This document shows positions 50,893 to 62,160 of a stretch of DNA of 64,000 nucleotides, piece by piece. Under the pieces are notes generated by a model. The model was not told the origin of the DNA. It saw nothing but the letters and a program-made list of their open reading frames with translations, and searched no databases. Position numbers and translations under genes: made by a program. Location of the stretch: the NCBI GenBank assembly GCA_035578905.1, contig JAQJVL010000001.1, forward strand, positions 3,712,001 to 3,776,000. Reading direction: 5' to 3'. Position 1 is the first letter of the stretch; the number at the start of each line of letters is the position of its first letter. The DNA comes from Stictocephala bisonia. Its lineage: Eukaryota; Arthropoda; Insecta; Hemiptera; Membracidae.

Positions 50893-51020
50893 TTATCCCT
50901 AGATCTGCGCAATCGACCCTCGCAAAAAATTCATGTTTGAACATGATCTTACATATAAAAAAGCATGTAAGCTCAAACATGAATTTTTGGCGGAGGTCGG
51001 TTTCGGAGATCTAGGGTTAA
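50893..51020. repeat. Small fold-back hairpin nested in the Harbinger element
   Basis: The arms TTTATCCCTAGATCTGCGCA and, complemented, TTTAACCCTAGATCTCCGAA, continue through CGACC and AAAATTCATGTTTGA on both sides. Arms are about 57 bp around an AT loop. It lies in the MADF intron, downstream of the transposase end. Confidence 0.8.
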
Positions 51021-51681
51021 AGGAGAGGGGGTAAGGGGGTTAAGAATAATTTGGCTAAACCTCTAATGACGTCATGTGGGATAGTAACTGTAATAGTTTA
51101 AATGAATTGTTTTATTCAAAAAATACATAGTCAGATAATATAAAATTGAAACAAGTATATTCTAAATGTCGAGTGTACAAGACGAATAACAGTATTAAAT
51201 AAATTTAGAAAGTCTTGTTTCACTTTGCAGGATTACAAATACAACAGAAAAGTGTCATTAACTTATTGAAGAAACTTCAAAAGCATGTACATAAAACTTA
51301 TTTTTGCATTGTTACCTGAATATCTCTGTCAAATTGATATTTTACAGAATAATGAGGGCTTAAATGATATGTACATTCAAATACTTAAAACTAGGGTTTA
51401 CTTCAGATATCGATTGTCTATTTTACTTATGCCATTCTGTCCTGCCATGGCAGTTTACCCTCTTCGACAAAATACCGAGCAAATTTGTCTCTGACCTGTT
51501 CTGCGTACATGTTAGGCCTTGGTAAATTGATATCATTCAATCTGATAAACGGTGCTTCATACAGAGTATCTTCAAATCTAACCCCGTCTCTTTGACGTAC
51601 ATAGTTGTGTAACATACAACATGCCAATATAATGCTTTCTGCAAGATCTAAATTTACATTTAAAGGTCTATGAAATATGCG

Positions 51682-52309
51682 CTATTTATTTGCTAAAATA
51701 CCAAAAGTACACTCTATGTACCTGCACGCCCTGGATAGACGGTAATTGAAAACTCTCTTCTGCCAAGTCAGTGCATTTCCAACGTACGGGCGCAAGACGT
51801 TTTTGCTTAGTCCAAAGGCATCATCACCAACAAAAACGTGTGGTAATGGTGTTTTATCAACATTTGTAATAGGTTTTGGTCCAGGAATGCTCAATTTATT
51901 TTCTGTCAGGTTTTTGTAGAACTTTGTGTCTTGAAACAGTGAAGAGTCATTGCTTTTACCATATGGTCCAACGTTAACAAATAAGAAACGGTAGTTTGCA
52001 TCACAAACTGCCAGCAGTATGGTAGAAAAAAAGTGTTTATAATTATAATAAAGAGAACCTGAACCTTGTGGTTGCACAATTCGAATATGCTTGCAGTCTA
52101 TTGCACCGAGACAGTTGGGGAAGTTTGCATGCCTCATAAAGTCGTCACTTACTGCTTTCCACATGTCTTCTGTCATTTCAGGTGTACACACAGTCTTCAG
52201 CTTAATCCAAATTGCAGCACAAACCTGTCGGACTACAAGAGATACAGTAGACTTCCCCAGTCTATAGTTGTAATGCAGTTCTGCAAATGAGCATCCAGTA
52301 GCCAAGTAC
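51682..52309 (-). CDS. Transposase exon 2 up to the premature stop
   Basis: It begins after the acceptor at 52311-52310, with G completing an Arg codon, and encodes YLATGCSFAELHYNYRLGKS through the catalytic core to FGILANK. All three acidic residues precede the TAG. Confidence 0.88.
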
Positions 52310-52375
52310 CTGTAACGAAATTAATTGTTTTACAAACGATAGTAAAAATCTGTTAATTCTTACTTTTATTTTTAG

Positions 52376-53140
52376 GAATTGTACTTCAAAAAAGGTGGAA
52401 AAATCTGAGAGATAGCTTTGCAAGAGAGTTGAGAAAAAAGGCTACGAAGTCTGGCTCAGGAGCAGTTAAGGGTACGCCTTATGTATATTTTCAACGGTTG
52501 ATTTTTCTTGAAAACACTGTACGTAACAAAGAGACAACAAGTAACTTGGATTTAAGTAGTAATTCCCAGTTGCCCGAGGAAGAAGAAGTAGATACCGAGG
52601 ACTTGGTTACGCCTGGACCAATTAATTCAGGCGATTCGCAAAGAAAAAGTTAAAACTAAATCCCGTGACAAACACTTCTCGGACATATTGACCAAAAGCA
52701 TTGCTGTTCGGGAGAAACAACAACTTGAAAGTAACAACGATGACGAAGACAAGCTGTTTTGCTTATCGTTGTACAAAGAGTTAAAAAAAGTACCCGAACA
52801 AGGACGTATACGTGCCAAAATACAATTGTTGGAAGTGATTCAAAGATCTCAAGAGTTTTACCAGCCTACTCACCATAGTGCACCTCACATAGTCGCTCCG
52901 CCTCAACAAAATTACTCAACATATAACTCATCTGTACCTCGCTATTACAACAACCCATACGGGCAAGGCGCTGCAACCCAAAACTGGAATCAAAACCCAT
53001 CTGTACCTCACATCAACAACCCATACGGGCAAGGCGCTGCAACCCAAACCTCGAGTCAAGGACCAGCTCTTTCACCTGCAGATGGTTGTTTGTCATCAGA
53101 GTCACAAAACAGTTCTGACTTCACTGAGCTTTACAACTAA
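52376..53140 (+). CDS. MADF protein exon 2 (contains the frameshift near 52640)
   Basis: RWKNLRDSF and the YVYFQRLIFLE segment complete the MADF domain. An acidic linker (PEEEEVDTEDLV) follows. The frame changes near 52640 and the C-terminal part stays open to the TAA at 53138-53140. Confidence 0.8.
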
Positions 53141-53338
53141 TTCACATATTATTTCTTTTGATTGTTTGTGCTCATTGTATTTTTTTGACTTAAAATTACT
53201 ATTTATATTTCATTATCACATTTAGTAGTAAACTTGGATCGATGGTGGACATTGAACTGTGTCGCTTTTAATGTTTTTATTCGTTATTATTTAGTTAAAT
53301 ACAAGTTTCATTAATGTGACTAATAAAAATCTACTTAC

Positions 53339-53634
53339 CTCAATGTGATGACTAGTTTTTCTTCTGGTGACACACTATCTCTCACTACATTTGAACAGGG
53401 TTCAATGTCATGCTTGATTATTTGTAAAAGTTCGTCAAAAGATTTTATGCTCATTCTAAAGTAATTAAAAAACTTCATCCCGTACTTCCTTAAACTTGGA
53501 TAAAGTGTAACGAATGCACCATGAGTAAGTCTGTCTTTTAAAATTGGATGCACCCACCACTGCCTTTGTCGTTGTTTGCGAATTTTGTACCGACGGTACA
53601 AAATATAGAGACATGTTGCCTCTTCGACTTCCAT
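53339..53634 (-). CDS. Transposase exon 1
   Basis: 98 codons plus two bases starting MEVEEATCLYILYRRYKIRK and ending SPEEKLVITLR at the donor. It contains the helical N-terminal region typical of HARBI1-like transposases. Confidence 0.85.
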
Positions 53635-54437
53635 ACCGGAAGTGCACTAGTTGTCGGCCGCCCGTTCTGCCGCTCATTCGGCCGCCGAATGTGTATGGAG
53701 CTATTTTTCTGTCGCGCGACGATGTGATATTACATTATTTTAAAAGAAAACTATTTAAAAAAATATAAATTTTTTTCTGGTGGAGTCCAGTAATATTTTG
53801 TGGTAACAAAGTATGTGTAATACTTGATGTTTCAAAGTGCTGAATACCGAAGTTACTCAATAGATGACTAGTGAAACAGTAGTTTCCGATCTTACAAACT
53901 AAGGCACAGTTTAGTGTACTAAGGCAACGTTTTTTTGGTACTGACCTCGCCTGTAAATGTATATACTTGTACGTCCAAAATAGGTTTTTTATAGGTAATT
54001 TTCTCTTGACACTTAAGGCAAGGTCGAATAACGATTTCGCTGTTTACCGACCCTAGGTTTAACTTTTTCGTAGGTTTAACTTTTTGGTATAAATTCTTCT
54101 AAAAACCTTAACTATTTTTGTATGCAAGGTCCTGTAGATGTCATGAATTAGTTCTGGTCCGGGCATTGCGCTTAATGATCATTTTCATTGTTCTTATAGT
54201 AGTTAAAGATCAGGCTAATAATAACCTTGTAACGAGCTCTTGGCTTGGAGCACATGTAGAATGCTGAAGCTGTCAGATTTATATAAGGAAATAGCGTTTT
54301 CTAGAAGACAATGAACTCGAACTCAAACAATTTATTTACATATGTTATCGACTTTCGTTACCTATCGAATGATAAGTCCACACAACATAGACAATTCATA
54401 GGAGAGTGGAATGAATTCTCCTCGTAAGCCGTAAGGA

Positions 54438-54662
54438 ATGATCTGTGTTGAGTTGTTTTTGCACGGGTGTAGGAAGATACAGTATAACTGCTGGAAATTT
54501 AACTGGGGAATGGCAAATGATCAGCCATGTGAATTCGGAATTGAAGTTCAAACTATGGATCACATAGTTAATGATTTCCCATTACATTCTACTCAAGGGG
54601 AATCAGCTGGTCTTCATTCAACCGGAGAAGCAGGTGTTGAATGGTTACGAAACCTGGATTAG
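54438..54662 (+). pseudogene. LINE ORF2 C-terminal tail fragment
   Basis: The C-terminal reading contains CEFGIEVQTMDHIVNDFPLH and GVEWLRNLD before a stop. This matches the 'C.CG..QTMDHIV..CPL ... WL.NLD' ending of many CR1/R1-like LINEs. One of the usual Cys residues is replaced (FPLH). It is followed by a short ACTTGT microsatellite at about 54703-54730. The rest of the element is absent. Confidence 0.7.
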
Positions 54663-54954
54663 GCCTTATGACGGGAGATCGAAATTTAAAAATTAACACA
54701 CAGGTACTTTGTACTTGTACTTGTACTTTGTTTTATTCCAAAATTGTCAATGGTATGTCTTAAATCTTTACCAGTTTGGTGGCTGGCGATGAAAGTTCAA
54801 AATCAACTCCATTGCAGTATATGATGAAAGAATTACGTTCACTACAAAACTAAAGAGTTTTGCCACTGTTATAAATAAAAACAAATCCTGTTGACGAAGG
54901 TAAAGTCTCACAGTTCATCAGTGTAATAGCAGGACACTAATTAACAAAGTAAAA

Positions 54955-55090
54955 TAAATAGAGGTCGCTTTCTAAGTGGCAGTTATAAATAGATCACAAC
55001 TAATGTACATCTTTATAAATATGACGTAATAATTACTATGTTTATCCTTGAGGATTTAGGAGAAACTAGGAATGGACTGACAAAACCGAT
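54955..55090 (-). repeat. Interspersed repeat family D, copy 3 (partial)
   Basis: The inverse matches the second half of 14445-14715: GGATAAACATAGTAATTATT, AAAGATGTACATTAGTTGTG and AGAAAGCGACCTCT. Confidence 0.7.
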
Positions 55091-55554
55091 CAGCAATTAA
55101 TAATGTAACAATAAGCGTGAAATATTATATTTCATGTACAAATAATACTTACATGTAATATTATTGATGTGCATGTTGTGATAATTGATTTTGCTAAGTT
55201 AATTTGGATAAAACGCTACTTAAATAATTTGTTACACTTTTTCTAATAACATGTACGTTTTAGAGTATTATAGCAAGTTTAGATTAGAAAAATTAAGGCC
55301 GAAAAGGTTAGAAAACGTAGCTTATTTCAAAAATGGTGTGTTCAACAGTTACTTATTGTGACTTGGATGGAACCACCAGGGTGAGACGCGATGCGAAGCG
55401 ATAAGATCAGTTGCTAACCAAACAGACCGTAATGCAATATATAGCGAACTGGTGTGGAAGGCTCTAGAAGTAAGGGGAAGCGGTAAACAGGAGCAACGAA
55501 CTGTGTATTTATAAATGAAGGTCACTCACAGCAACTTATAAAAGAGAGGTGGTC

Positions 55555-56905
55555 AAAACACTGTAACCCACCCTCCCGCCCATACACGTAGAGTGGCATT
55601 GACCCACCCGCCCGTCCATACACGTACAGTGGCATTAACCCACCCGTCCGCCCATACATGTAAAGTGGCATTGACCCACCCGTCCGCCCATACACGTACA
55701 GTGGCATTGACCCACCCGCCCACCCATACACGTACAGTGGCATTGACCCACCCGTCCGCCCATACATGTACAGTGGCATTGACCCACCCACCCGCCATAC
55801 ACGTACAGTGGAATTGACCCACCCATCCGCCCATACACGTACATTGGCATTGACCCACCTGTCTACCCATACATGTACAGTAGTAACGACCTTTCCACCC
55901 ATACACGTACAGTGGCATTGACCCACCCACCCATACACGTACAGTGGCATTGACCCACCCGTCCGCCCATACATGTACAGTGGCATTGACCCACCCACCC
56001 ACCCATACACGTACAGTGGCATTGACCCACCCACCCACCCACCCGTCCATACACGTACAGTGGCATTGACCCACCCGCCCGTCCATACACGTACAGTGGC
56101 ATTGACCCACCCGTCCGCCCATACATGTACAGTGGCATTGACCCACCCACCCGCCCATACACGTACAGTGGCATTGACCCACCCACCCACCCACCCACCC
56201 ATACACGTACAGTGGCATTGACCCACCCGCCCACCCATACACGTACAGTGGCATTGACCCACCCGTCCGCCCATACATGTACAGTGGCATTGACCCACCG
56301 ACCCACCCATACACGTACAGTGGCATTGACCCACCCACCCGCCCATACACGACCCCACCCACCCCATACACGTACAGTGGCATTGACCCACCCGCCCACC
56401 CATACACGTACAGTGGCATTGACCCACCCGTCCGCCCATACATGTACAGTGGCATTGACCCACCGACCCACCCATACACGTACAGTGGCATTGACCCACC
56501 CAGCCGCCCATACACGTACATTGGCATTGACCCACCTGCCTACCCATACACATACAGTAGTAACGACCTTTCCACCCATACACGTACAGTGGCATTGACC
56601 CACCCGCCCACACATACACGTACAATGGTATTGACCCAGCCGCCCACCCATACACGTACAGTGGTATTAATACCACCGTACTTGTATGGGTGAGTGGGTG
56701 GGCTAATACCACCGTACGTGCATGGGTATGTGGGTGGGCTAATACCACTGTACGTGTATGGGTGGGTGGGTGGGTTAACACCACTGTACGCGTAGTACTA
56801 ACCCACCCGCCCGCCCATACACGTACAGAAGTATTGACCAACTCGCCCGCCCATACAAGTACAGTGGTGTGACCCACCCTCCCACCCATACACGTAGAAT
56901 GGTAT
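55555..56905 (-). repeat. Minisatellite array (about 33-bp variable units) with an internal inversion
   Basis: The plus strand reads CATACACGTACAGTGGCATT followed by GACCCACCC and a variable number of 4-bp ACCC/GCCC steps. This is the complement of the 38-kb family with G/C changes and expanded tetramers. From about 56670 to 56795 the orientation flips to the plus-strand form (TGTACGTGTATGGGTGGGTG) and then flips back. The junction near 56660-56685 is a palindrome around GTGGTATTAATACCAC. Open frames of up to 455 codons are repeat translations. Confidence 0.95.
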
Positions 56906-56911
56906 AAAAAA

Positions 56912-56955
56912 AATTGAATTGTAAATGGAATTGTAATTCCATTTACAATTCAATT
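56912..56955. repeat. Perfect 21-bp inverted repeat with 2-bp spacer
   Basis: The arm AATTGAATTGTAAATGGAATT and its exact complement are at 56912-56932 and 56935-56955. A third copy in the first orientation follows at about 56959-56980. It directly abuts the minisatellite array. Confidence 0.95.
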
Positions 56956-56999
56956 TACAAATTGAATTGTAAATGGAATTAATCTACATCAACTTTATA

Positions 57000-59940
57000 A
57001 TAAAATTAAAAAAATAAATAAAAAAATAAAAACTAATCTTTGTAAGATATTTCATTATTATTTAATTTATTTTAAAATGAATTTAAAATTATTTACATGG
57101 TTTCCAAAAATCCTCCCCTTTCTTAACTTTTGGACGCATAAAAATAGACGAATATCTTTTGGAGGATCGTTACAAGACTAAAAATAACAGCTTTTACAAA
57201 TAACGAGAATTTCACCCTCCCCCACCCTCACCATCAAAAGGTGTTTTATTAGAAAGTCGAAAATTTTAAATAGAAACCCCCATCGTATGACATCTCACAT
57301 TAGACGTCTTTCCAAAGACGTCTTGCAATAGAGTTTTGATTATTTAGGTGTTAACCAATCCCCTATTAACCTTTGAACAGAAATTATATCAAAATTCGGG
57401 GTGGGGGGGGGGTCATTTATATCACTCAAAAGCATGGTTTTGTAATATATGAGAATTTCAACCCCCAACCCAATAATTTGTGTGTTTTCTGGAAGAATAT
57501 TAACTTGATTTAGCCAATATTAAATTACACCTGTGTTTATTCCCCTTTGACTAATTGGCAAACGAGTTAATAATTTTTAAGTAATCCAACATCGTTTCAA
57601 AGAACATTCTTTGAAATGTAAAGGACAACAACATTGTAAAGGAAGAACAATGCCGTAGACTAAACAACGATAGAGGTACTAAATCCAGAACAAAATCGTG
57701 GCCGGTTATATATAATTTAATAAATACTTTTGTTTTAAAATAAATGAACATAATAAATGAAAATCTTACCTTAACCTTTTTTGAACTCAAAGTAACGTTT
57801 ATTAACATATGTATAGATTTTTAGCCAATTTAAAATTTTGACATGCCATCTTTTTTGACTGAGTTGACTGGGAGACCTCTAGTTTGTATAACCTATCCTC
57901 TTAAGTCAAGAGGTTTCACATGATATGTTACATGGTGGGAAAGGGGGTTCTATTTGAAACATTTGACTTGCCTCGATACCCCTCTATTTTTGAGGGTGTG
58001 GCATTACCATGATTGCAAAATTTGTTATTTTCAGTCGTCTGACCCAAAGTATAGTCGTCTGTATGCGTGTAAGGGTAAGAGCAGGGGACTTTTGGGACCT
58101 TTATATAGATATGTATCAGCGTTTTTAGCAAACCTCGACAGTTATCAATAGAACAATTATTTTTGACCTCATACGATATATGCAAAACAATCATGTCCAT
58201 TGTCGTCTTAAAAAATAACAATTGCACAAAGCCTAATACAATATTTATCTGTGTAATTAATATTCCAATATCTTACTTAACATGATTCTATGTAAAATGT
58301 TTGACATTTCCAGGAATTCGATCAGCAGAGAAATTATTCTTAAAACCATTATCTCCCTCCTTTAATTATCCAAAAATTAAGCCATGTTCTACAGTTAATG
58401 AGTATCTAACATAAAAAAAAAAAAAAAAAAAAACTGGGAAGAAAAATATGTACCATAGTTAAAAAAAGTTTTAATTGTTTTTTTCATACAGTTTCTTAGT
58501 CATGTAAACAGTTATTTAAAATTTAAAACCTCGATTTTGCCATAAATTTATAACTAGGAAACAGTGTAATTTCTTAAAAACAATTTATCATATTATTGAA
58601 ATACTAAACCAACAAATCAACTTTAAAATGCCATACCGCAGAACCTCATTATATAAAAAAAATATTCATTACAATGGTATTAAATTATAAAACAAATTAC
58701 CTACGTATCTAAAAGAAAAAAATACATAAATTATTTTAAGAAGAAATTAAAATCAATTTTACTAAATGGAAAATTTTATAAAGTTAAAGATTTTCTGACA
58801 TCATAATTTCATAAAACTATTGAAATTTATACACAAAATCATTTCGGTTGCATTTTGAACTACCGATATAAATTTTAGATTATTCTCACATTTTTATTAT
58901 TATTTGTTGTCATTACAAAACTTGACCAATGCAAATACATTATTTATTATTAAAATTAGGCAAATTAATATAAATAGTTAGCATTTCTCGCATTGGTGGA
59001 AATTGCAAACAAGTAAGACATGAGACAACCCACTAGTAACAAAGTTATATTGTGTTTCTTTTGTTTGAAAACAATATAAACATTAAATATTATACTATGA
59101 ACAAACTTATTTCATTGAATCATACTACTTTAATTTGAAAGTTTTTAGTTTCAAAGTAAATTTTTAAATTTTAACTGTTGCTAAAATCTAAATTTAATCG
59201 ATAGTAGTTGTAATTATTTTTCAAAGAGAACGTATCTGACTTTAAAAAAAGTGTACTTAACCTGTGAAGAAAGCGCCATCACTGGAACTCAAAAGAATGT
59301 TGCATTCAAATTATTATCAAAAGTACATGGTGATATTATTTAAATCCCATAGAGATTTAATCATGACAATTTTAACTTTTAAAAATTACCAACAAACTAT
59401 CTTATTAAAAATGATATTAAATCATTTACATTTATGATCAATTTATTAAGATATGAATATGAATGATACTTGGATATAAGATATAGTATGAAGACATTAA
59501 TTTTTTTATACTACTACCCCAAAACATTATTAATAAGATTATCTAAAAAAAAATTATCGAAACATTTTCTGCCAGTAGGTTTGGCTGCATTTGAAATAAT
59601 TAAACATCTAAAAACTTATGGAATTTCATGGATATTTATTACTTTTCTGTTGATGCCACATAAAAGCATAAATGTAATGTAAGGCTGAAACTCTTAGACT
59701 GTGAGATAAATATTTTATTTGAGACGTAATTTGATTAATTTTTTACATTTTTTTACTGTAAAAACAATCTGTTCATTCTCAATACTATCTTTAATTTAAT
59801 ATCCAACCAAGACATAAATTCTGCCTTTTATATCACACCTTGAAAAATGCTTATCATAACAAAGCGTACAATTAAAAAAAGAGTTCAAAATCCTTTTGCT
59901 CCCGCTAACTTAAACTATTTTCTTTAGAAATATATTAATT
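57000..59940. other. Intergenic AT-rich DNA, nothing recognised
   Basis: No supported gene, RNA or mobile element. Homopolymer runs (A at 58410-58432; G at 57402-57411) and short unsupported frames only. Confidence 0.45.
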
Positions 59941-59961
59941 GAAAGTAATCAAATATCTAAC

Positions 59962-59998
59962 TTAAGCTAACCTAAACTTGAGTTTTAGGTTAGCTTAA
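59962..59998. repeat. 15-bp-arm hairpin
   Basis: TTAAGCTAACCTAAA, a 7-base loop, then TTTAGGTTAGCTTAA. Confidence 0.8.
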
Positions 59999-60344
59999 CA
60001 GTTTGAGTAACAGTAAACCTAAACAGTTTGAGTTCATGGTTTTAAGTTTATTCCATATTCTAATAGAATAAAACAATATTTTTGTCCTTCTAAGATTTCT
60101 TGGCAGTATACAACCTGTTCAGTAAGTTGTAGTAAGTTAAATGGTGAATGAATCTGTGAAATGCGTTTTCTGACTTTTTATTCAAATCCATAAATGTTTA
60201 TACTGTTTTAAGTCTATTCAGAAAATAGCAAGTCCAAATTCCTTCAGCTGTCCTCAAAACTCACACTATATTATATATAAATATATTAATGGAACATAAT
60301 CTAAGATCTAACTTAACCTAAGGTTGAGCATGAGTCAGCACGCG

Positions 60345-60460
60345 TGTAGTGTAGAAAGGAGTGAGGCATGACATTTAGTTATCGCGATCAGATAATAATA
60401 AGGCACTGCTGATACTGATAGAAGCCTTTCTTTCCTTCCAAGTAGCTGAATACCTAAGTT
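60345..60460 (-). repeat. Dispersed repeat family E, copy 2
   Basis: Inverse of 41805-41930 (GTGAGGCATGACATTTAGTT ... AGGCACTGCTGATACTGATA ... TCCTTCCAAGTAGCTGAATA), differing at only a few positions. Confidence 0.8.
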
Positions 60461-60479
60461 TGAGTTCGGGGGCTGCTAA

Positions 60480-61980
60480 AGAAGAAAAAAAGAAGCATTA
60501 AAAATATTGGTGGAGGCATATAGATGTGCCCCATGACCTTCTCATGTTTGGTTAGTTGAGGAACGCGGGGTTTAATCAAAGCATTTATAAAAATATTAAC
60601 AGCACAACTGGATCAATTTGATTGGCAGGCAACAGCTGATTGATGTTTTAAAACGAACCAAAGGAAATTTTAAAGCATACAGATGACAGGGTTTTTTTAA
60701 AACTAAACTGTAATTGTTTAAATGATAAAGATTTCCATCAAATACCATTATCCATGAAATGCAAATTGTTAGATAAAATAAACATCATGATCCCCACACC
60801 AAAGTCGTTATAGAGTGATCTATTTTTTAATTTGTGGAACAGTCTTAGTTTTGAAACATGGTTAGTACAACTAAAAAAAAAAAAAAAATAAAAGGTCATA
60901 CAAACAGTTATACGCCCCCATATATACAAAAGATGTATGTTAACACATAAAACCACGTTTCTCATAAATATTTGACTACCAACAAAAAATGCATAACTTG
61001 TTATTTAAAATTTATCTACTTTCTTCTATATGAGATAAGGATGTTAACCAATTTGTTAAAAAACATTATAACATTAAAATACAAAATGAACTCTGAAAAA
61101 GCAAGTAAATACACTGTTTAAAAGCTCAACCTTAAAATAAAACTAATGCTTTAACAACAGTTTTATACCGTTATTTTGCATTTTGGAAAAACCTGATAAT
61201 ATTAAACCTATTATTTTGAGTTAAACTCCTTAACAAATTTGTTCCATTAGCAAATGGAATTATTATGTGGGAAGCAAACTTTTTGTCATCGTAAATTAAA
61301 ATGTGTAACGAATTGTTGTTTACGTCAAATAAAAAACGTGCGGTAACTTAGTTTAAAATTGTTGAAATGTATAATTATTAATCATTTCCAAGGTATTTAG
61401 TTGTAGTTTAGTTTGCTGAGCGGAAGGAAAGCTCTGACGTCACTCCTAAATTGTACCTGAGGTTTATCGTGCTCCCCTAATTTTGTTGTACTTTCTCTTT
61501 AATTTAAAATATAATTTTCACTAAAGTTTCCTATATACCGTCAAAGTAAGTTACATAAACATAATACAAGTCACTTTAGACAAGTATAAATATACATTAT
61601 TTCCTAGATACAGTGTTTTGTAATACATAAATATTTATATTGTAAATGTGTGTTTCATGTTCAAGAACAAGGCTTTGCTATAAAATATGACATTCTATCT
61701 GATCTAACAATAATTACCCAATTACACCCAATATAGAAGCACCAAATTATTACGGTATTTCTTTAACTGTGCTTTTAATTTTTATTATGGACGTAAACTT
61801 CTATAAAGAGAGTTGTGACGTTAGCTAGTCTTCAACTTAGACAATGTGCTATTTCAAGGCTGCAGGAACCTGTTATCAGGTTAACCTTTCGAAAGGTTCA
61901 ATGACACCTCGTTCCAAACGTAGTTTGTGTAATTCAATCACAGTCAGTTTGTTGCTGTGAATGAGTCATAGATAATTAAC
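60480..61980. other. Intergenic, nothing recognised
   Basis: AT-rich, no supported features. Confidence 0.4.
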
Positions 61981-62004
61981 TGGAGAAGGAACCACACAAC
62001 GCGA

Positions 62005-62160
62005 TCCAGCGTGTATATCGGTATATCGGAAGTATCGATAAATATGTTTCGATATATCGATATATTAGTATCTATATTTTCTTTCGATAATATCGGCCAT
62101 ATTAATATTTTGCTCCGATATATCATATCAATAAAATATTAACGATATTCTTTCTCCTCA
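62005..62160. repeat. Cluster of CGATA / TATCGATA words
   Basis: About ten CGATA words on the two strands within 150 bases (TATCGGTATATCGG, GTATCGATAAATATG, TTTCGATATATCGATATA, CGATAATATCGG, CCGATATATC). A smaller cluster lies at 62690-62745. It could be a degenerate repeat end or a binding-site cluster; the sequence alone does not decide. Confidence 0.55.

Larger units (their letters stand above)
50347..53140 (+). pseudogene. Harbinger accessory protein with MADF (Myb/SANT-like) domain, one frameshift
   Basis: The DNA-binding partner that brings Harbinger transposase to the nucleus and to the transposon ends. Exon 1 runs 50347-50554 (ATG at 50347; donor TTGG|GTAAGT). Exon 2 runs 52376-53140 (acceptor TTTTTAG). 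Exon 1 encodes FIDEIEKRRALWDLESPDYK and AWEELV. Exon 2 starts GIVLQKRWKNLRDSFARELR, completing a MADF domain. The C-terminal part has a LFCLSLYKELKKVP segment and a repeated NPYGQGAATQ tail. A frameshift near 52640 (reading ...SQRKS-stop, versus KEKVKTKSRDKHF in the next frame) breaks the protein. Exon 1 also shows a small internal duplication (ESPDYKRSGIESPESTILKR). Transposase exon 2 lies inside this gene's intron. Confidence 0.85.
51427..53634 (-). pseudogene. PIF/Harbinger transposase (DDE_Tnp_4, HARBI1-like), one nonsense codon
   Basis: Transposase cutting and joining Harbinger ends at TWA targets. Exon 1 runs 53634-53339 (ATG at 53634; donor AG|GTAAGT) and exon 2 runs 52309-51427 (acceptor GTTACAG). 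The joined frame is 392 codons. The N-terminal part has RMSIKSFDELLQII. The catalytic DDE is visible as GAIDCKHIR (Asp170), FVGDDAFGL (Asp261) and RYIECTFGILANK (Glu298). Codon 308 is TAG (51684-51682), where family members have Trp (FGILANK-W-RIF). Beyond it the same frame is intact: RIFHRPLNVNLDLAESII, MLHNYVRQRDG and the stop at 51427. The copy is therefore one base from open. The MADF exon 2 (52376-53140) lies inside the intron on the other strand. Confidence 0.9.
50104..53726. mobile_element. Autonomous-type PIF/Harbinger DNA transposon, right end degraded
   Basis: The left end GGGCTTGTTCATACGAGCG directly follows TAA (50101-50103), a Harbinger-type target site. GC-rich subterminal repeats GTCGCGCGAC occur at the left (twice, forming a 10-bp hairpin) and near 53713-53722 on the right. 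The outer 20-30 bases expected at the right are not found, so the right boundary is approximate. It contains both genes characteristic of the superfamily: a DDE transposase (minus) and a MADF/Myb-like protein (plus). Confidence 0.85.

Noticed and set aside
55522..56889. Frames of up to 455 codons (minus) and several on the plus strand
   Set aside because: Translation of the variable minisatellite. No start context, domain or splice support.
57390..57520. G-rich run as a G-quadruplex or regulatory site
   Set aside because: A single G run of about 10 with no other nearby runs, so a quadruplex is not supported.
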